Shown here: one piece after another, positions 27,497-36,286 of the stretch
Position numbering within the stretch: position 1 is the first letter of the stretch
Layout: each line of letters begins with the position of its first letter
NCBI GenBank assembly: GCA_963844175.1
Contig: CAWJNE010000022.1
Span: forward strand, 1-64,000
Reading direction: 5' to 3'
Length of the DNA: 64,000 nt
Source: JALZMG01 sp963844175
GTDB lineage: Bacteria > Actinomycetota > Acidimicrobiia > Acidimicrobiales > Ilumatobacteraceae
Translations under genes and position numbers: made by a program
The notes under the pieces: model-generated
Told to the model about the DNA's origin: nothing
The model's database searches: none
What the model saw: only the letters and a program-made list of their open reading frames with translations

Positions 27497-27499
27497 TCT
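27494..27499 (+). promoter_or_regulatory. -10 box of a leaderless promoter (TACTCT)
   Basis: TACTCT ends 6 nt before the GTG at 27506 and overlaps the third operator copy, so repressor binding would cover it. Confidence 0.5.
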
Positions 27500-27505
27500 C
27501 TTGGC

Positions 27506-28141
27506 GTGGCGCCAGTCAAGGGTCAATCGCGACAGGAGAAGGCGACGGCGACACGCCGACGCATGCTGACCGCCGCCTACGAGCTTTTCTGCAGTACCGG
27601 CTACCGCGCCACGACGATGGACGCCATCGCCGAGCGCGCCAGCGTCGCCGTGCAAACGCTGTACTTCACGTTCCACACCAAGGACGAGCTGTTCCAGGCC
27701 GTGCACGAACGCACCGTCCTCGGCGACGAGGGCGTTCCACCCGCACTGCAGCCGTGGTACCGCGCCGCTGTCGCGTCTGACGACGTCAGAGCCGCGGTGC
27801 GTCACCTCTGCCGGGGGGTGCTGTCGATCTCGCGTCGCGTCGCACCGATGATTCCCGCTTTCCACGCAGTCGTCGCCGACCCGGCGGGCGAAGTGTGGGA
27901 ACGCAGCCAACGCCTTCGCCACGACGGCATGATCGAACTCATCGCCGTGCTCACCAAGAAGGCACCGCTGCGCGCAGGCATCACCAAAGGCCGCGCCGCC
28001 GACGTGCTCTACCACCTCCTCGGCCCCGACCTGTACAGGACGATGGTGCTCGAACGCGGTTGGACCGAACGGCAGCTCGCCAACTGGACCGAGCGCGTCG
28101 TCCTCGATGACGTATTCGGACTCGAACCCACTGTCACCTAG
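27506..28141 (+). CDS. TetR-family transcriptional regulator
   Basis: 211 residues. The N-terminal helix-turn-helix is typical (RRRMLTAAYELFCSTGYRAT, then TMDAIAERASVAVQTLYFTF and HTKDELFQAVHE); the rest is a helical ligand-binding domain. It is probably an autorepressor that also controls the divergent cupin gene through the 13-bp operator repeats. The inducer is unknown. Confidence 0.87.
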   Translation: MAPVKGQSRQEKATATRRRMLTAAYELFCSTGYRATTMDAIAERASVAVQTLYFTFHTKDELFQAVHERTVLGDEGVPPALQPWYRAAVASDDVRAAVRHLCRGVLSISRRVAPMIPAFHAVVADPAGEVWERSQRLRHDGMIELIAVLTKKAPLRAGITKGRAADVLYHLLGPDLYRTMVLERGWTERQLANWTERVVLDDVFGLEPTVT

Positions 28142-28322
28142 CGAGACCAGCGTCAGCGTTCGACATGGCCTCCGCCGTCCCGAAGCCTCCGCCACACGGA
28201 CTTCGGCCGACCCTGGCGCGCCGCCCTTCGGCCGTCGAGGACGCCGCGGGCCGGGGTTACTCCCGGCATCTTCGGATGAGTCGGCGGTGTGTGCGACGCT
28301 CGGTTGTGGGGACGACCGGGCG

Positions 28323-29717
28323 GTGAACCTCGCAGGGCTGTGTTTGGCGGGGGCGGCGGAGCAGGTGCGCCTGATTTCCGCTGGTGACGTGTCGGTTCGT
28401 GAGCTCGTCGATGCGACGTTGCGACGCGTCGAGGCGGTCGATCCGTTGGTACACGCCTACCGGATCGTGCTCGCTGAGCAGGCGTTGGATCGGGCGGGTC
28501 AACTCGACGAGTTGCCGTGGGATGTCCGTGGTGTGCTCCACGGTGTCCCGGTTGCTGTGAAGGACGACACGGATGTGGCAGGCACGACGACGACGTTCGG
28601 CACGGCGGCCTACGGTCCACCACGTCGGGTCGATGCCGTGGTGGTCGGCCGCTTGCGGGCGGCGGGGGCGGTGATCGTCGGCAAGACGTGCGTTCCCGAG
28701 ATGGATGCTTGGCCGTGGACATCGTCGGTGTCGTGGGGGACGACGAAGAATCCCTGGGATCTGGACTGCACGCCCGGCGGTTCTTCGGGTGGGTCGGCCG
28801 TCGCTGCGGCCAGCGGGATGTGCGGGGTGGCGTTGGGTTCTGATGGTGGCGGGTCGATTCGTTACCCGGCCGCGCTCAGCGGCGTGTTCGGACTCAAGCC
28901 CCAACGCAGCCGTATCCCATTGGACGCCGCCGCCAGCGGTGGTGGCTGGCATGGTCTCGTCGCTCTGGGTCCGCTCGCCCGTCATGTCGCCGACGCCGCG
29001 CTGTTTCTCGACGCCACCAGCGACGACGCACCGCCAGGCGCCTTCAGTCGTGCCCTGGCGGAGCCGGTCCGGGCGCTGCGGGTGGCGGTCTCGTTCGATC
29101 CTCCTCCCGGGTCGTTGGTGCGCCTCAGCAGCCAGCGGCGCGCCGCCGTGGAACGGACCGCTGAGCTGCTCGGATCTCTCGGTCACCACGTGTTCGGGCG
29201 TGAGCTTCGCTACAGCCGGCAGACCATGTCAGACATGACCGTCCGCTACCTCGCCGGCGTCAGCGACGACGTAGCCGGGCTGGCGCATCCCGAGGTGCTC
29301 GAGCAGCGCACCCGGCGTCTGGCCCGGATCGGCCGGCTGATCCCAACACGGACGCTCGTCGCCGCTCGCCGCCGCGAGGCGGCGAACGCGGCGAGGATCA
29401 ATGAGGTCTTCGACCACGCCGACGTGGTCCTTACGCCGATTGCCGCTGACGCGCCGCCGCTGCTGCGCGATCTCCCCGCCCACGGTCTCTACCGCTCGTT
29501 GCGGGCATCAAACCAGGGTGCGTGGGCGATGCCGTGGAACCTGATCGGCCAACCTGCGGCGACCGTTCCGGCCGGAGTCGACCCGGCCGGTCTGCCACTC
29601 GCTGTTCAGCTCTGTGGCCGTCCCCACGATGAGGCGACTCTCCTGCGCGTCGCACACCAACTCGAACAAGCACAACCTCCGGCGACTGGCAGCCCAACGG
29701 CAATCGCCCACCGTTGA
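28323..29717 (+). CDS. Amidase (amidase signature family)
   Basis: 464 residues from a GTG. The Ser-Ser-Lys triad is complete: Lys80 (GVPVAVKDDTDVAGT), cis-Ser154 (TPGGSSGGSAVA) and nucleophile Ser178 (GSDGGGSIRYPAA). Length is normal for the family. The C-terminal AWAMPWNLIGQPAATVPAG is also characteristic. It hydrolyses an amide bond in the cytosol; the substrate is unknown. No clear ribosome binding site is seen and the frame is open upstream, so the start is moderate. Confidence 0.85.
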   Translation: MNLAGLCLAGAAEQVRLISAGDVSVRELVDATLRRVEAVDPLVHAYRIVLAEQALDRAGQLDELPWDVRGVLHGVPVAVKDDTDVAGTTTTFGTAAYGPPRRVDAVVVGRLRAAGAVIVGKTCVPEMDAWPWTSSVSWGTTKNPWDLDCTPGGSSGGSAVAAASGMCGVALGSDGGGSIRYPAALSGVFGLKPQRSRIPLDAAASGGGWHGLVALGPLARHVADAALFLDATSDDAPPGAFSRALAEPVRALRVAVSFDPPPGSLVRLSSQRRAAVERTAELLGSLGHHVFGRELRYSRQTMSDMTVRYLAGVSDDVAGLAHPEVLEQRTRRLARIGRLIPTRTLVAARRREAANAARINEVFDHADVVLTPIAADAPPLLRDLPAHGLYRSLRASNQGAWAMPWNLIGQPAATVPAGVDPAGLPLAVQLCGRPHDEATLLRVAHQLEQAQPPATGSPTAIAHR

Positions 29718-29770
29718 CGACGCGATGACCGGACGCGAGACGATCGTGCGCCTGGCACCCGCCTCAGACT

Positions 29771-30202
29771 TCAGATGTTCTGCCGATCAAGGCGCTTCTG
29801 AAGGAACACCTCCCCGTGACCGATGGGCGTGTCCTCTGCGACACAGATCTGGGAATAGCCGAGACCTGCGTAGAAGCCAGGAGCCTGAAAGGTGTGGGTG
29901 TTGACCCGCACGACAACGCATCCGCGACTGGCCGCTTCATCTTCCGCCGCCTGCATCAGCCGGGTGCCGAGGCCGTCGTGGCGGTAGTCGCCGTGGACCC
30001 ACAACCATTCGATCATCGCGTAGCCACCCCACGTGAACCCGTCAAGGCCGGCGATGAGCTGACCGACGTGATCACGCAGGAGGCAGCCGAGCGAGGCCCC
30101 GTCGGAGTATCCGGTCGCGTCGACGTTGAACCGGATTACTACGTTCCGCAGTTCCTCAACCCCAGCCTCATCCACCTCGTCGGTCATCTGCACGTCGAAC
30201 AT
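29771..30202 (-). CDS. GNAT-family N-acetyltransferase
   Basis: 143 residues. The acetyl-CoA loop appears as EWLWVHGDYRHDGLGTRLMQ, followed by the helix AAEDEAASRGCVVVRVNTHT and the closing FQAPGFYAGLGYSQI. The first 45 residues (DEAGVEELRNVVIRFNVDAT) match uncharacterised actinobacterial GNATs. It transfers an acetyl group to an unknown amine. It is convergent with the amidase gene. Confidence 0.82.
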   Translation of the reverse strand: MFDVQMTDEVDEAGVEELRNVVIRFNVDATGYSDGASLGCLLRDHVGQLIAGLDGFTWGGYAMIEWLWVHGDYRHDGLGTRLMQAAEDEAASRGCVVVRVNTHTFQAPGFYAGLGYSQICVAEDTPIGHGEVFLQKRLDRQNI

Positions 30203-30367
30203 GCGCCATGCTCGCGCCCGCCTCATCGGCCGATGACCGGCGATCCAGGACGTGGCGCGATGGGTCACGGCGTTCGACGGCTGACAGCGGTGGAGGCTCC
30301 GTGTTGTCCTCCGATTTCGTTGTTGGACTCGCCGCCGATCGCACGACAACGCCGTGACCGCAACGCC

Positions 30368-31066
30368 TCAGGGGCCGAGGAGCAAGAGATCTTCTGGGCT
30401 GCGCGGGAGGACTTCGTAGTGGTCGTCGAACTGCCCGCTGAACCCGGTGACGCTCACCCGTTGTCCGACCGCCAACCCGGACAGATCGATGTTGGTCTGG
30501 AGGTTGACGAAGATCACGAGCTCGCCCGTCCCGTCGTCGATCGACAGCTTGAAGCCGTACGGGAGATCGTTCTGTGGCCCCTGGGTGATGGTGCCGACGG
30601 TGGTGACGAGCAGCCCTTCGGTCGCCTCGCCGACCTCGCCGGTCGCCACGGGCTTCGGCTTCACCCTCGGCCCGGCGCCGTGGAGCTTGACGTCAGCGGG
30701 ACCCGTCGGCACGAGGATCAGCAGACCGAAGCTGTCCGCCAGCCTCCCAGTGACACGCGCCTGGCGGCGCGGCGCGATCCCCAGGTCCTGCGCCAGGCTG
30801 ACGTAGATGCCGGCACTTCGATCCTGGAGACCGAAGCCCTTGTCGAAGAAGCTCGACTCGAAAACCCCGGAGGGGGTGGTGACCGAGCCATCCACGGTCA
30901 CCACCGTCCCCAATGGCAACGCTCGGGCCTCAGCGATCGAGATGACGTGCGGACCTGTCGGCGCCGCAGCGGCCGGGGGTGACGTCAGGCAGACGACGCT
31001 GGCGGGAACGATCGCGCACACCACGGCCACGGATCGAAGCCGAACACGACAACGTGCAACAGACAT
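30368..31066 (-). CDS. Secreted OB-fold-like protein
   Basis: 232 residues from an ATG after GGGGAGGG. A signal peptide spans about 1-35 (VAVVCAIVPASVVCLTSPPA, then AAA). Two repeats with the same beta pattern follow: ALPLGTVVTVDGSVTTPSG with GFGLQDRSAGIYVSL, and LLVTTVGTITQGPQ with FKLSIDDGTGELVIFVN. These resemble the OB folds of YhcR/DUF-type nucleic-acid-associated secreted proteins. No nuclease domain is attached. Secretion is clear; function is inferred from fold only. Confidence 0.7.
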   Translation of the reverse strand: MSVARCRVRLRSVAVVCAIVPASVVCLTSPPAAAAPTGPHVISIAEARALPLGTVVTVDGSVTTPSGVFESSFFDKGFGLQDRSAGIYVSLAQDLGIAPRRQARVTGRLADSFGLLILVPTGPADVKLHGAGPRVKPKPVATGEVGEATEGLLVTTVGTITQGPQNDLPYGFKLSIDDGTGELVIFVNLQTNIDLSGLAVGQRVSVTGFSGQFDDHYEVLPRSPEDLLLLGP

Positions 31067-31213
31067 TGGTGCGCCCTCCCCTGGGCTTCACGATTCAAGG
31101 CGTTCGCGGTCTACGAAGGCCGACACGCCGGACCCTTCCACAAGGGAGCGCATGATGGCGTCGGCGAGACCCTACCCGAGCGAGATCCCCGCGATGCCAG
31201 CTCGACCGAACGG

Positions 31214-31693
31214 TCAGCGCCGGAGTCGGACCACGCCGATGAGGCCCAGACCAACGGCGAGCGCGGCCAGAGCGATCGGCACCGTCGGACCCGAGATCGA
31301 GCCGGTGTCGGCCAGCTCCGGGGCAGGCGCTTCACCGCTGACGACGGTCAACTGCGCCGTCGCCGTCGCCGCGGTCTCGAGCACCTCGCCCATCACGGTG
31401 TAGGTGCCCGGGTCCTCCGGGGACAAGAACTCTGCGTTGGCGCTGCCGACGGAGCCGTCGCCGTCCGCACCGATGCAGGGGCTGTTCTTCGAGTCGCCCG
31501 GGACGAGGGAGAAGGTGACGGTCTGGCCGTCGACACAGCCGTTCAGGACGGCAGAAAACAGGCTGTCGACGTTGACGCTCGCCGGATCGAGCACGACGGA
31601 GACGTCTTCACCCTCGAGACCAGCGGATGCCGCCGACGCGCCGAGACACACCGACGCTGCCGCCAGGAGTGCTGCGATGACGGTCCGCATCAC
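31214..31693 (-). CDS. Small secreted protein with LADTG wall-anchor signal
   Basis: 159 residues from a GTG-ATG pair lying 8 nt after a TACGTT box; an in-frame ATG at 31729 would add 12 residues before the signal peptide. Signal peptide RTVIAALLAAASVCLGASAA; mature beta-rich domain with one Cys pair (VLNGCVDGQTVTFSL and KNSPCIGADGD); C-terminal sorting signal ELADTG, hydrophobic helix and VRLRR. Likely attached to the wall by a class E-type sortase. Its compact Ig-like domain resembles the non-catalytic surface protein at 1.7 kb only in anchor type. Confidence 0.75.
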   Translation of the reverse strand: MMRTVIAALLAAASVCLGASAASAGLEGEDVSVVLDPASVNVDSLFSAVLNGCVDGQTVTFSLVPGDSKNSPCIGADGDGSVGSANAEFLSPEDPGTYTVMGEVLETAATATAQLTVVSGEAPAPELADTGSISGPTVPIALAALAVGLGLIGVVRLRR

Positions 31694-31770
31694 GATCGGG
31701 GAACGTACCGCATCACGCTTCTGTGCCATGCGATCGTCGACAGCGGTACGGTCGGCCGATCACCGAGTCC

Positions 31771-32586
31771 GTGGGCCGACGCCTCTTTCAGCTGGTCGAG
31801 CCCGTCGCGCTGGTCACCTACATGGCCAATGAGCCGACCGAAGCAGTCATGGCGCTCGGCCTCCGCAACGTGTGGGACGCGTATTTCGCAGGAAGGGCTG
31901 CACCGTTGGGCCGCGAGGTACCACCTGAGGTGGTCCACGCCCTGTTCTTCAACTTCGCCGACGGCGAGGTCGCGAAACACATCCCGCGCGTGTGGGACAC
32001 GGTCACGCCCGAGGCAGCCAGCGCGGCCCGCCAACAGGGCTCGGTCGCCGCGCTCCGGCGGATCCTTGGCGACCTCGCCGATACCCCCGGCGTCGTCCGT
32101 GCCGGCAATCTCGCCGTCAAGGCGGGGACGAGCGCTCGGACGGAGGGCCGGGCCCTCTACGCCGCCGTGCGCACGCTCCCAGTGCCCGCCGAACCGGTGG
32201 CGCGGCTGTGGCACGGGGCGAACCTGCTCCGAGAACACCGCGGTGACGGCCACGTCGCCGCACTCGTGACCCTGGGCATCGGCGGTACGGAGGCACACGT
32301 GCTCCACGCACTCTCAGCGGGCATGCCGGCAGAGCAGTTCGGGCGGGTCGCTCACCTGCCAGGCGCCCAGCTGGTAGCGGTCGTCGACGGGATGCGTACC
32401 CGCGGTCTCGTCGGCGCCGACGGCTGGCTCACCACCGCCGGCAGGCAGATCAAGGAACGGGTCGAAACGCTCACCGACGAGCTGGCCGCTCCCGCCTACG
32501 ACGTTCTCGAGCCCGTCGAGCTCGACCAGTTCGTCGAAGCCCTTCAGCCCCTGGCCGCAGTCCTCATCGCTGCCGGTTCGCAGTAG
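31771..32586 (+). CDS. SCO6745-family protein
   Basis: 271 residues. Helical protein beginning GRRLFQLVEPVALVTYMANE with the family's GLRNVWDAYFAGRAAPLGRE and VVHALFFNFADGEVAKHIP, and the C-terminal winged-helix-like region GTEAHVLHALSAGMPAEQFG. The family is common in actinobacteria and of unknown function. The start is unsure: GTG at 31771 is used here, but a TACGGT box (31747-31752) lies 6 nt before an in-frame ATC codon at 31759, which would add four residues if used. Confidence 0.75.
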   Translation: MGRRLFQLVEPVALVTYMANEPTEAVMALGLRNVWDAYFAGRAAPLGREVPPEVVHALFFNFADGEVAKHIPRVWDTVTPEAASAARQQGSVAALRRILGDLADTPGVVRAGNLAVKAGTSARTEGRALYAAVRTLPVPAEPVARLWHGANLLREHRGDGHVAALVTLGIGGTEAHVLHALSAGMPAEQFGRVAHLPGAQLVAVVDGMRTRGLVGADGWLTTAGRQIKERVETLTDELAAPAYDVLEPVELDQFVEALQPLAAVLIAAGSQ

Positions 32587-32661
32587 GCCGACGTCCTCGA
32601 CCGGCGCGCCGGCGGCGCGTCCGCGGGCCGGGATCGTCGATGTCGTCGCGTCGTCACCGCG

Positions 32662-33009
32662 CTAGGCGCCGGCGCCCAGCGCGGCGGCGACGATGGCCGG
32701 CGCGAGGTACATGAGCGGGAACGGGAGGTGGCCGTAGGCCCGCGCCCGGATGACGGTCACGACCGCTCCGGAGAAGTAGAGGACGATGCCGATCGTGGCG
32801 GCGATGCCGACGGGAGGGACGGCGAGACCGACGACCAGCCCGATCGCCCCGGTGGCCTTGGCCGCTGCGAGCCATGCCCACCAGGTGGTCGGCACGCCGT
32901 AGTCGGCGAGGTTGTCGACCACCCACGATGCTCTCGTGAAGGTGGCGTGCGCCGAGAAGCCGATCCATGCGGCCGCGATGAGGGTGATGATCGTGTGTGC
33001 GGTGTTCAT
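32662..33009 (-). CDS. DoxX-like membrane protein
   Basis: 115 residues with four membrane segments: AHTIITLIAAAWIGFSAHAT, WWAWLAAAKATGAIGLVVGL, GIAATIGIVLYFSGAVVTVI and FPLMYLAPAIVAAALG. The KATGAIGLVVGL motif is typical of the DoxX/DoxX-like family. Its ATG overlaps the stop of the broken hydrolase gene upstream (ATGA), so the two were once one operon. Function unknown; relatives are linked to redox and thiol stress. Confidence 0.8.
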   Translation of the reverse strand: MNTAHTIITLIAAAWIGFSAHATFTRASWVVDNLADYGVPTTWWAWLAAAKATGAIGLVVGLAVPPVGIAATIGIVLYFSGAVVTVIRARAYGHLPFPLMYLAPAIVAAALGAGA

Positions 33010-33772
33010 CGTGGTTCCACGCCGAGCAGCGCGCCCAGCCGTTGGGCGAGTGCGGCGGCCTCGACCCCGTGCCACCCGCCGGACTCTCGCCAGACGTGGG
33101 CGCCGAGTCGCCGGGCGATGCCGTCACTCATGTCGGTGATCTCTGACGGGCGATCCGTCACTGACGATGACGTGGACGGGTGTGTGGACGGCCGCAGCGG
33201 TCTTGTCGTCGACGTGGCTGAGATCGATGTCGGCGAGCAGCGTCGGTGCGCTGCGGGCGAGGTCGGGCCAAGTGTCCGAGACCTTGATCGCCTCGACGAT
33301 CTCCTCGGGTGTCCCGGTCGACGTGTAGAAGTCCAGCACCGCAGTGGCCGGATCGCCCTCAAGGATGTGACCGACGATTCGTTCCCGGAGTCCGCTGGAG
33401 TCCGGCCGCTCGTCGATCGCGGGTTCGAGCAGCACGATCACGGAGGCATCGAGCCGCGGCGCCGCGTGCACGACGAGCGCGCCGCCGGACGAGAAGCCGA
33501 CGACGGCGTCTGCGCCGCCGACGTGGGCGACGAGGGCCACGAGGTCGTCGATCTCCTGCTCAGCTGACGTCGGTTGTCCCGCCGCGCTGCGGCCCCGACC
33601 ACGCCGGTCGTACGTGACCACCTCGAACTCCTCGCGCAGGACGTTGAGTGCCTCCTCCAGCGGACGCATCACGCTCGAGCCGAGCGCTGGATCGACCCAG
33701 ACGATCGCGCGGGCCAGCGCCGCTCACGTCGTACGACAGACATGAACCGTTCCGATCGAGTTGTGTCAGCAT
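33006..33772 (-). pseudogene. Alpha/beta hydrolase with two frameshifts
   Basis: Three frames assemble into one hydrolase. An ATG at 33772 starts LTQLDRNGSCLSYDVSGAGP; after a shift near 33,715 the main frame reads AIVWVDPALGSSVMRPLEEA, VVTYDRRGRGRSAAGQ and AVVGFSSGGALVVHAA (nucleophile FSSGG); after a second shift near 33,145 the tail reads SDGIARRLGAHVWRESGGWH and ends at 33006, overlapping the DoxX gene. Divergent from a TetR gene with shared operators. Otherwise well preserved, so recent damage or sequence error is possible. Confidence 0.7.
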
Positions 33773-33787
33773 TCGAGTCCTCCTGAC

Positions 33788-33830
33788 TGTACTGACGAGT
33801 ACATAGCAGTGGACTGTACTGTCGAGTACA
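33788..33830. promoter_or_regulatory. Two palindromic operators TGTACT-N4-AGTACA
   Basis: TGTACTGACGAGTACA (33788-33803) and TGTACTGTCGAGTACA (33815-33830) are near-identical 16-bp palindromes 27 bp apart. The second ends on the A of the TetR start codon, so bound repressor would block transcription or initiation of its own gene and of the divergent hydrolase. Confidence 0.8.
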
Positions 33831-34462
33831 TGTCGAACACAAGGCCCAAGGCGTCGAGCTCGAAGAGAACGGCGATCCTGCATGCCGCCCGGCGCAGCTT
33901 CCTGCGGATCGGTTTCGGCGACACCAATCTCGACGACGTCGCGGCGGCAGCTGAGGTGTCGAAGATGACGATCTACAGCCACTTCGGGTCGAAGCAGACG
34001 CTCTTCCTTGCGGTGATCGACGACGTGATCGCGGAGCGGTCCAGCGGAGCGCCGACCCTCGATGCGGAGGTCGCCGAGCCCGACCTGGAGACGGTGCTCT
34101 CCGGCGTCGCGGAGGACCTCATTCGCACGGTGCGCCATCCCGACGTCGTGGGACTCCGGCGGGTGCTCATCGCCGAACAGCCCCGGCACCCGGAACTCGC
34201 CGCGACGTGGCGATCGGCCACGGTGGTGGCCACGGTCCGTGAACTCGGCGCGTTCTTCGACGGACTGGAGCGACGCGGTCTGCTCGTCGGCGTCGAACCG
34301 CTCGCGCTGGCGAGACAATTCCTCTGGATGCTGATCGGTGATCCCCTGGATGCCGCGCTGCTCGGATCGACGCGACCGATGGTGCCGGCGCGAACGTCGG
34401 CGCAGCAGGTGGTGCGACTCGTGCTGGCCGCACACGGCGGCGGGCGCCATCGCCAGCCATGA
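33830..34462 (+). CDS. TetR-family transcriptional regulator
   Basis: 210 residues. The HTH reads RTAILHAARRSFLRIGFGDT, then NLDDVAAAAEVSKMTIYSHF and GSKQTLFLAVIDD. The C-terminal part resembles the TetR_C domain of AefR/AcrR-like regulators (RVLIAEQPRHPELAATWRSA). The operator pair at its own start supports autoregulation and control of the divergent hydrolase-DoxX operon. Confidence 0.87.
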   Translation: MSNTRPKASSSKRTAILHAARRSFLRIGFGDTNLDDVAAAAEVSKMTIYSHFGSKQTLFLAVIDDVIAERSSGAPTLDAEVAEPDLETVLSGVAEDLIRTVRHPDVVGLRRVLIAEQPRHPELAATWRSATVVATVRELGAFFDGLERRGLLVGVEPLALARQFLWMLIGDPLDAALLGSTRPMVPARTSAQQVVRLVLAAHGGGRHRQP

Positions 34463-34661
34463 CGTCGTCGAACGAAGCGACGCTGGAGCCATCGTCTCGA
34501 GTCGCTGAGCCGCCGGACGGAGCGTTCCAACCACTCCCCGTCATGGTGTAGACCATGCAGATCCGCCGGACCCGCTGCGCACTGTCAGACGACAGATCGT
34601 GTGACCCGGTCGCGGTGGCCGACGTGCTCGCCCAGAGCGGGCCATGGAGGTCGGAGGGGAA

Positions 34662-36230
34662 ATGAATCGGAAGATCGTTTCGGGGATGACTGCGACCGCG
34701 CTGGTCGCGTTGACGCTGGTGAGTGCTCAGGGAGCCGAAGCCGGGCCAGACGCGTGCGCCAACCGCAACAACAACACCCAGGCCAAGCTGCTCGAGTGCG
34801 TCACGGTCGAGGGCGTTCGTGAGCATCAGGCGGCGTTCCAGGCGATCGCCGATGCCAACGGCGGGACGCGGGCGTCGGGAACGCCCGGGTACGAGGAAAG
34901 TGTCGACTATGTCGTCGAACGGATGACGGCCGCTGGCTACAACGTCACCATCCACGAGTTCCCCTTCGTGTTCGTTCCGCCCCCGACGTTGCGGCAGCTG
35001 ACCCCGGTGCAGGCCACCCACGACACCGCCGCGCTGAGCGGGTCCGGTTCGGGCGATGTCACTGCCGCCGTCACCGCGATCGACATCAACCTCGTGCCGC
35101 CGCGGGCGAACACCAGCGGGTGCGACGGGGCCTACACGGAAGCCGCGGTTGGCGCCCCGATCCTCGCCGACCCCGCCGGCGTCAACGACTTTGCCGGGTT
35201 CATCCCGGGGAGGATCGCTCTCATCCAGCGCGGCGGATGCAGTTTCGCCCTGAAGGCGCACAACGCGTTCGCTGCCGGCGCCACCGCCGTGATCATCTTC
35301 AATCAGGGCGACACGCCGCTGCGGGAGGGTGTGGTCGTCGGCAACGGCAACGCGCCCGCCGGTTCGGTCGTGGGCCCGTTGACGATCCCGCTGGTCGGGG
35401 CATCGTTTGCCAGCGGCGAAGCCCTCTCCCAACCGAACTCGACGGCCCGAGTCCTCGTCCCACCGGCGCAGAACGTGGTGATCGAGAACGTCATCGCCGA
35501 ATCGAGATGGGGAGATCCGAACAACGTCGTGATGGCCGGTGCCCACCTCGACTCGGTCATCGCCGGCCCGGGCATCAACGACAACGGCTCAGGATCCGGG
35601 GCCGTGTTGGAGGTCGCCGAGCAGATGGCCAAAGTGCGGCCGCGCAACATGGTCCGCTTCGCCTGGTGGGGCGCGGAGGAGTCCGGCCTGATCGGTTCGA
35701 CCGCCTACGTCGCCAGCCTGTCGCAGGCGGAACGCGACCGCATCGCGCTGTACCTGAACTTCGACATGGTGGGCTCGCCGAACCACGTCTTCTTCATCTA
35801 CGACGGCGACAACTCTGACGCCACCGGGGCGCCGGCCGGCCCCGCAGGCTCTGCGCAGATCGAGAAGACGTTCGAGAGCTACTTCAACAGCGTCGGCGAG
35901 CCGTTCAAGGGCACCGACTTCACCGGCCGGTCCGACTACGGCCCGTTCATCGCCACTGGCATCCCGTCCGGTGGTCTCTTCACCGGCGCCGAGCAGCCCA
36001 AGACGGCGCAAGAGGCTGCGATCTGGGGCGGCACAGCAGGCCAGCAATACGACCCCTGCTACCACCTCGCCTGCGACACCTTCGCCAACGTGAACCTGCA
36101 CGCGCTCAACGTCAACTCCGACGCGATCGCCTACTCCGTCCTGCAATACGCAATGAACACGTCAGACATCAACAGCCAACGCGGCAAGGGCAACTTCCCC
36201 GTGCCCCACGACTTGCTCCCTGCTGGCTGA
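34662..36230 (+). CDS. Secreted M28-family zinc aminopeptidase with PA domain
   Basis: 522 residues from an ATG after GGAGGGGAA. Signal peptide 1-27. A PA insert spans about 130-265 (FIPGRIALIQRGGCSFALKA). The peptidase core has GAHLDSV (His295, Asp297), GINDNGSGSGAVLEVAE (Asp307), WWGAEESGLIGSTAY (paired Glu), NFDMVGSPN and the final His in CYHLACDTF. This gives a complete two-zinc site as in Streptomyces aminopeptidase S. It releases N-terminal residues from peptides outside the cell. Monocistronic. Confidence 0.9.
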   Translation: MNRKIVSGMTATALVALTLVSAQGAEAGPDACANRNNNTQAKLLECVTVEGVREHQAAFQAIADANGGTRASGTPGYEESVDYVVERMTAAGYNVTIHEFPFVFVPPPTLRQLTPVQATHDTAALSGSGSGDVTAAVTAIDINLVPPRANTSGCDGAYTEAAVGAPILADPAGVNDFAGFIPGRIALIQRGGCSFALKAHNAFAAGATAVIIFNQGDTPLREGVVVGNGNAPAGSVVGPLTIPLVGASFASGEALSQPNSTARVLVPPAQNVVIENVIAESRWGDPNNVVMAGAHLDSVIAGPGINDNGSGSGAVLEVAEQMAKVRPRNMVRFAWWGAEESGLIGSTAYVASLSQAERDRIALYLNFDMVGSPNHVFFIYDGDNSDATGAPAGPAGSAQIEKTFESYFNSVGEPFKGTDFTGRSDYGPFIATGIPSGGLFTGAEQPKTAQEAAIWGGTAGQQYDPCYHLACDTFANVNLHALNVNSDAIAYSVLQYAMNTSDINSQRGKGNFPVPHDLLPAG

Positions 36231-36286
36231 TCCGTCGGCGCCCTCGGCCGTGGGGCGAGCGTCGCGACGTAGCGCCGCCGGTCCGC

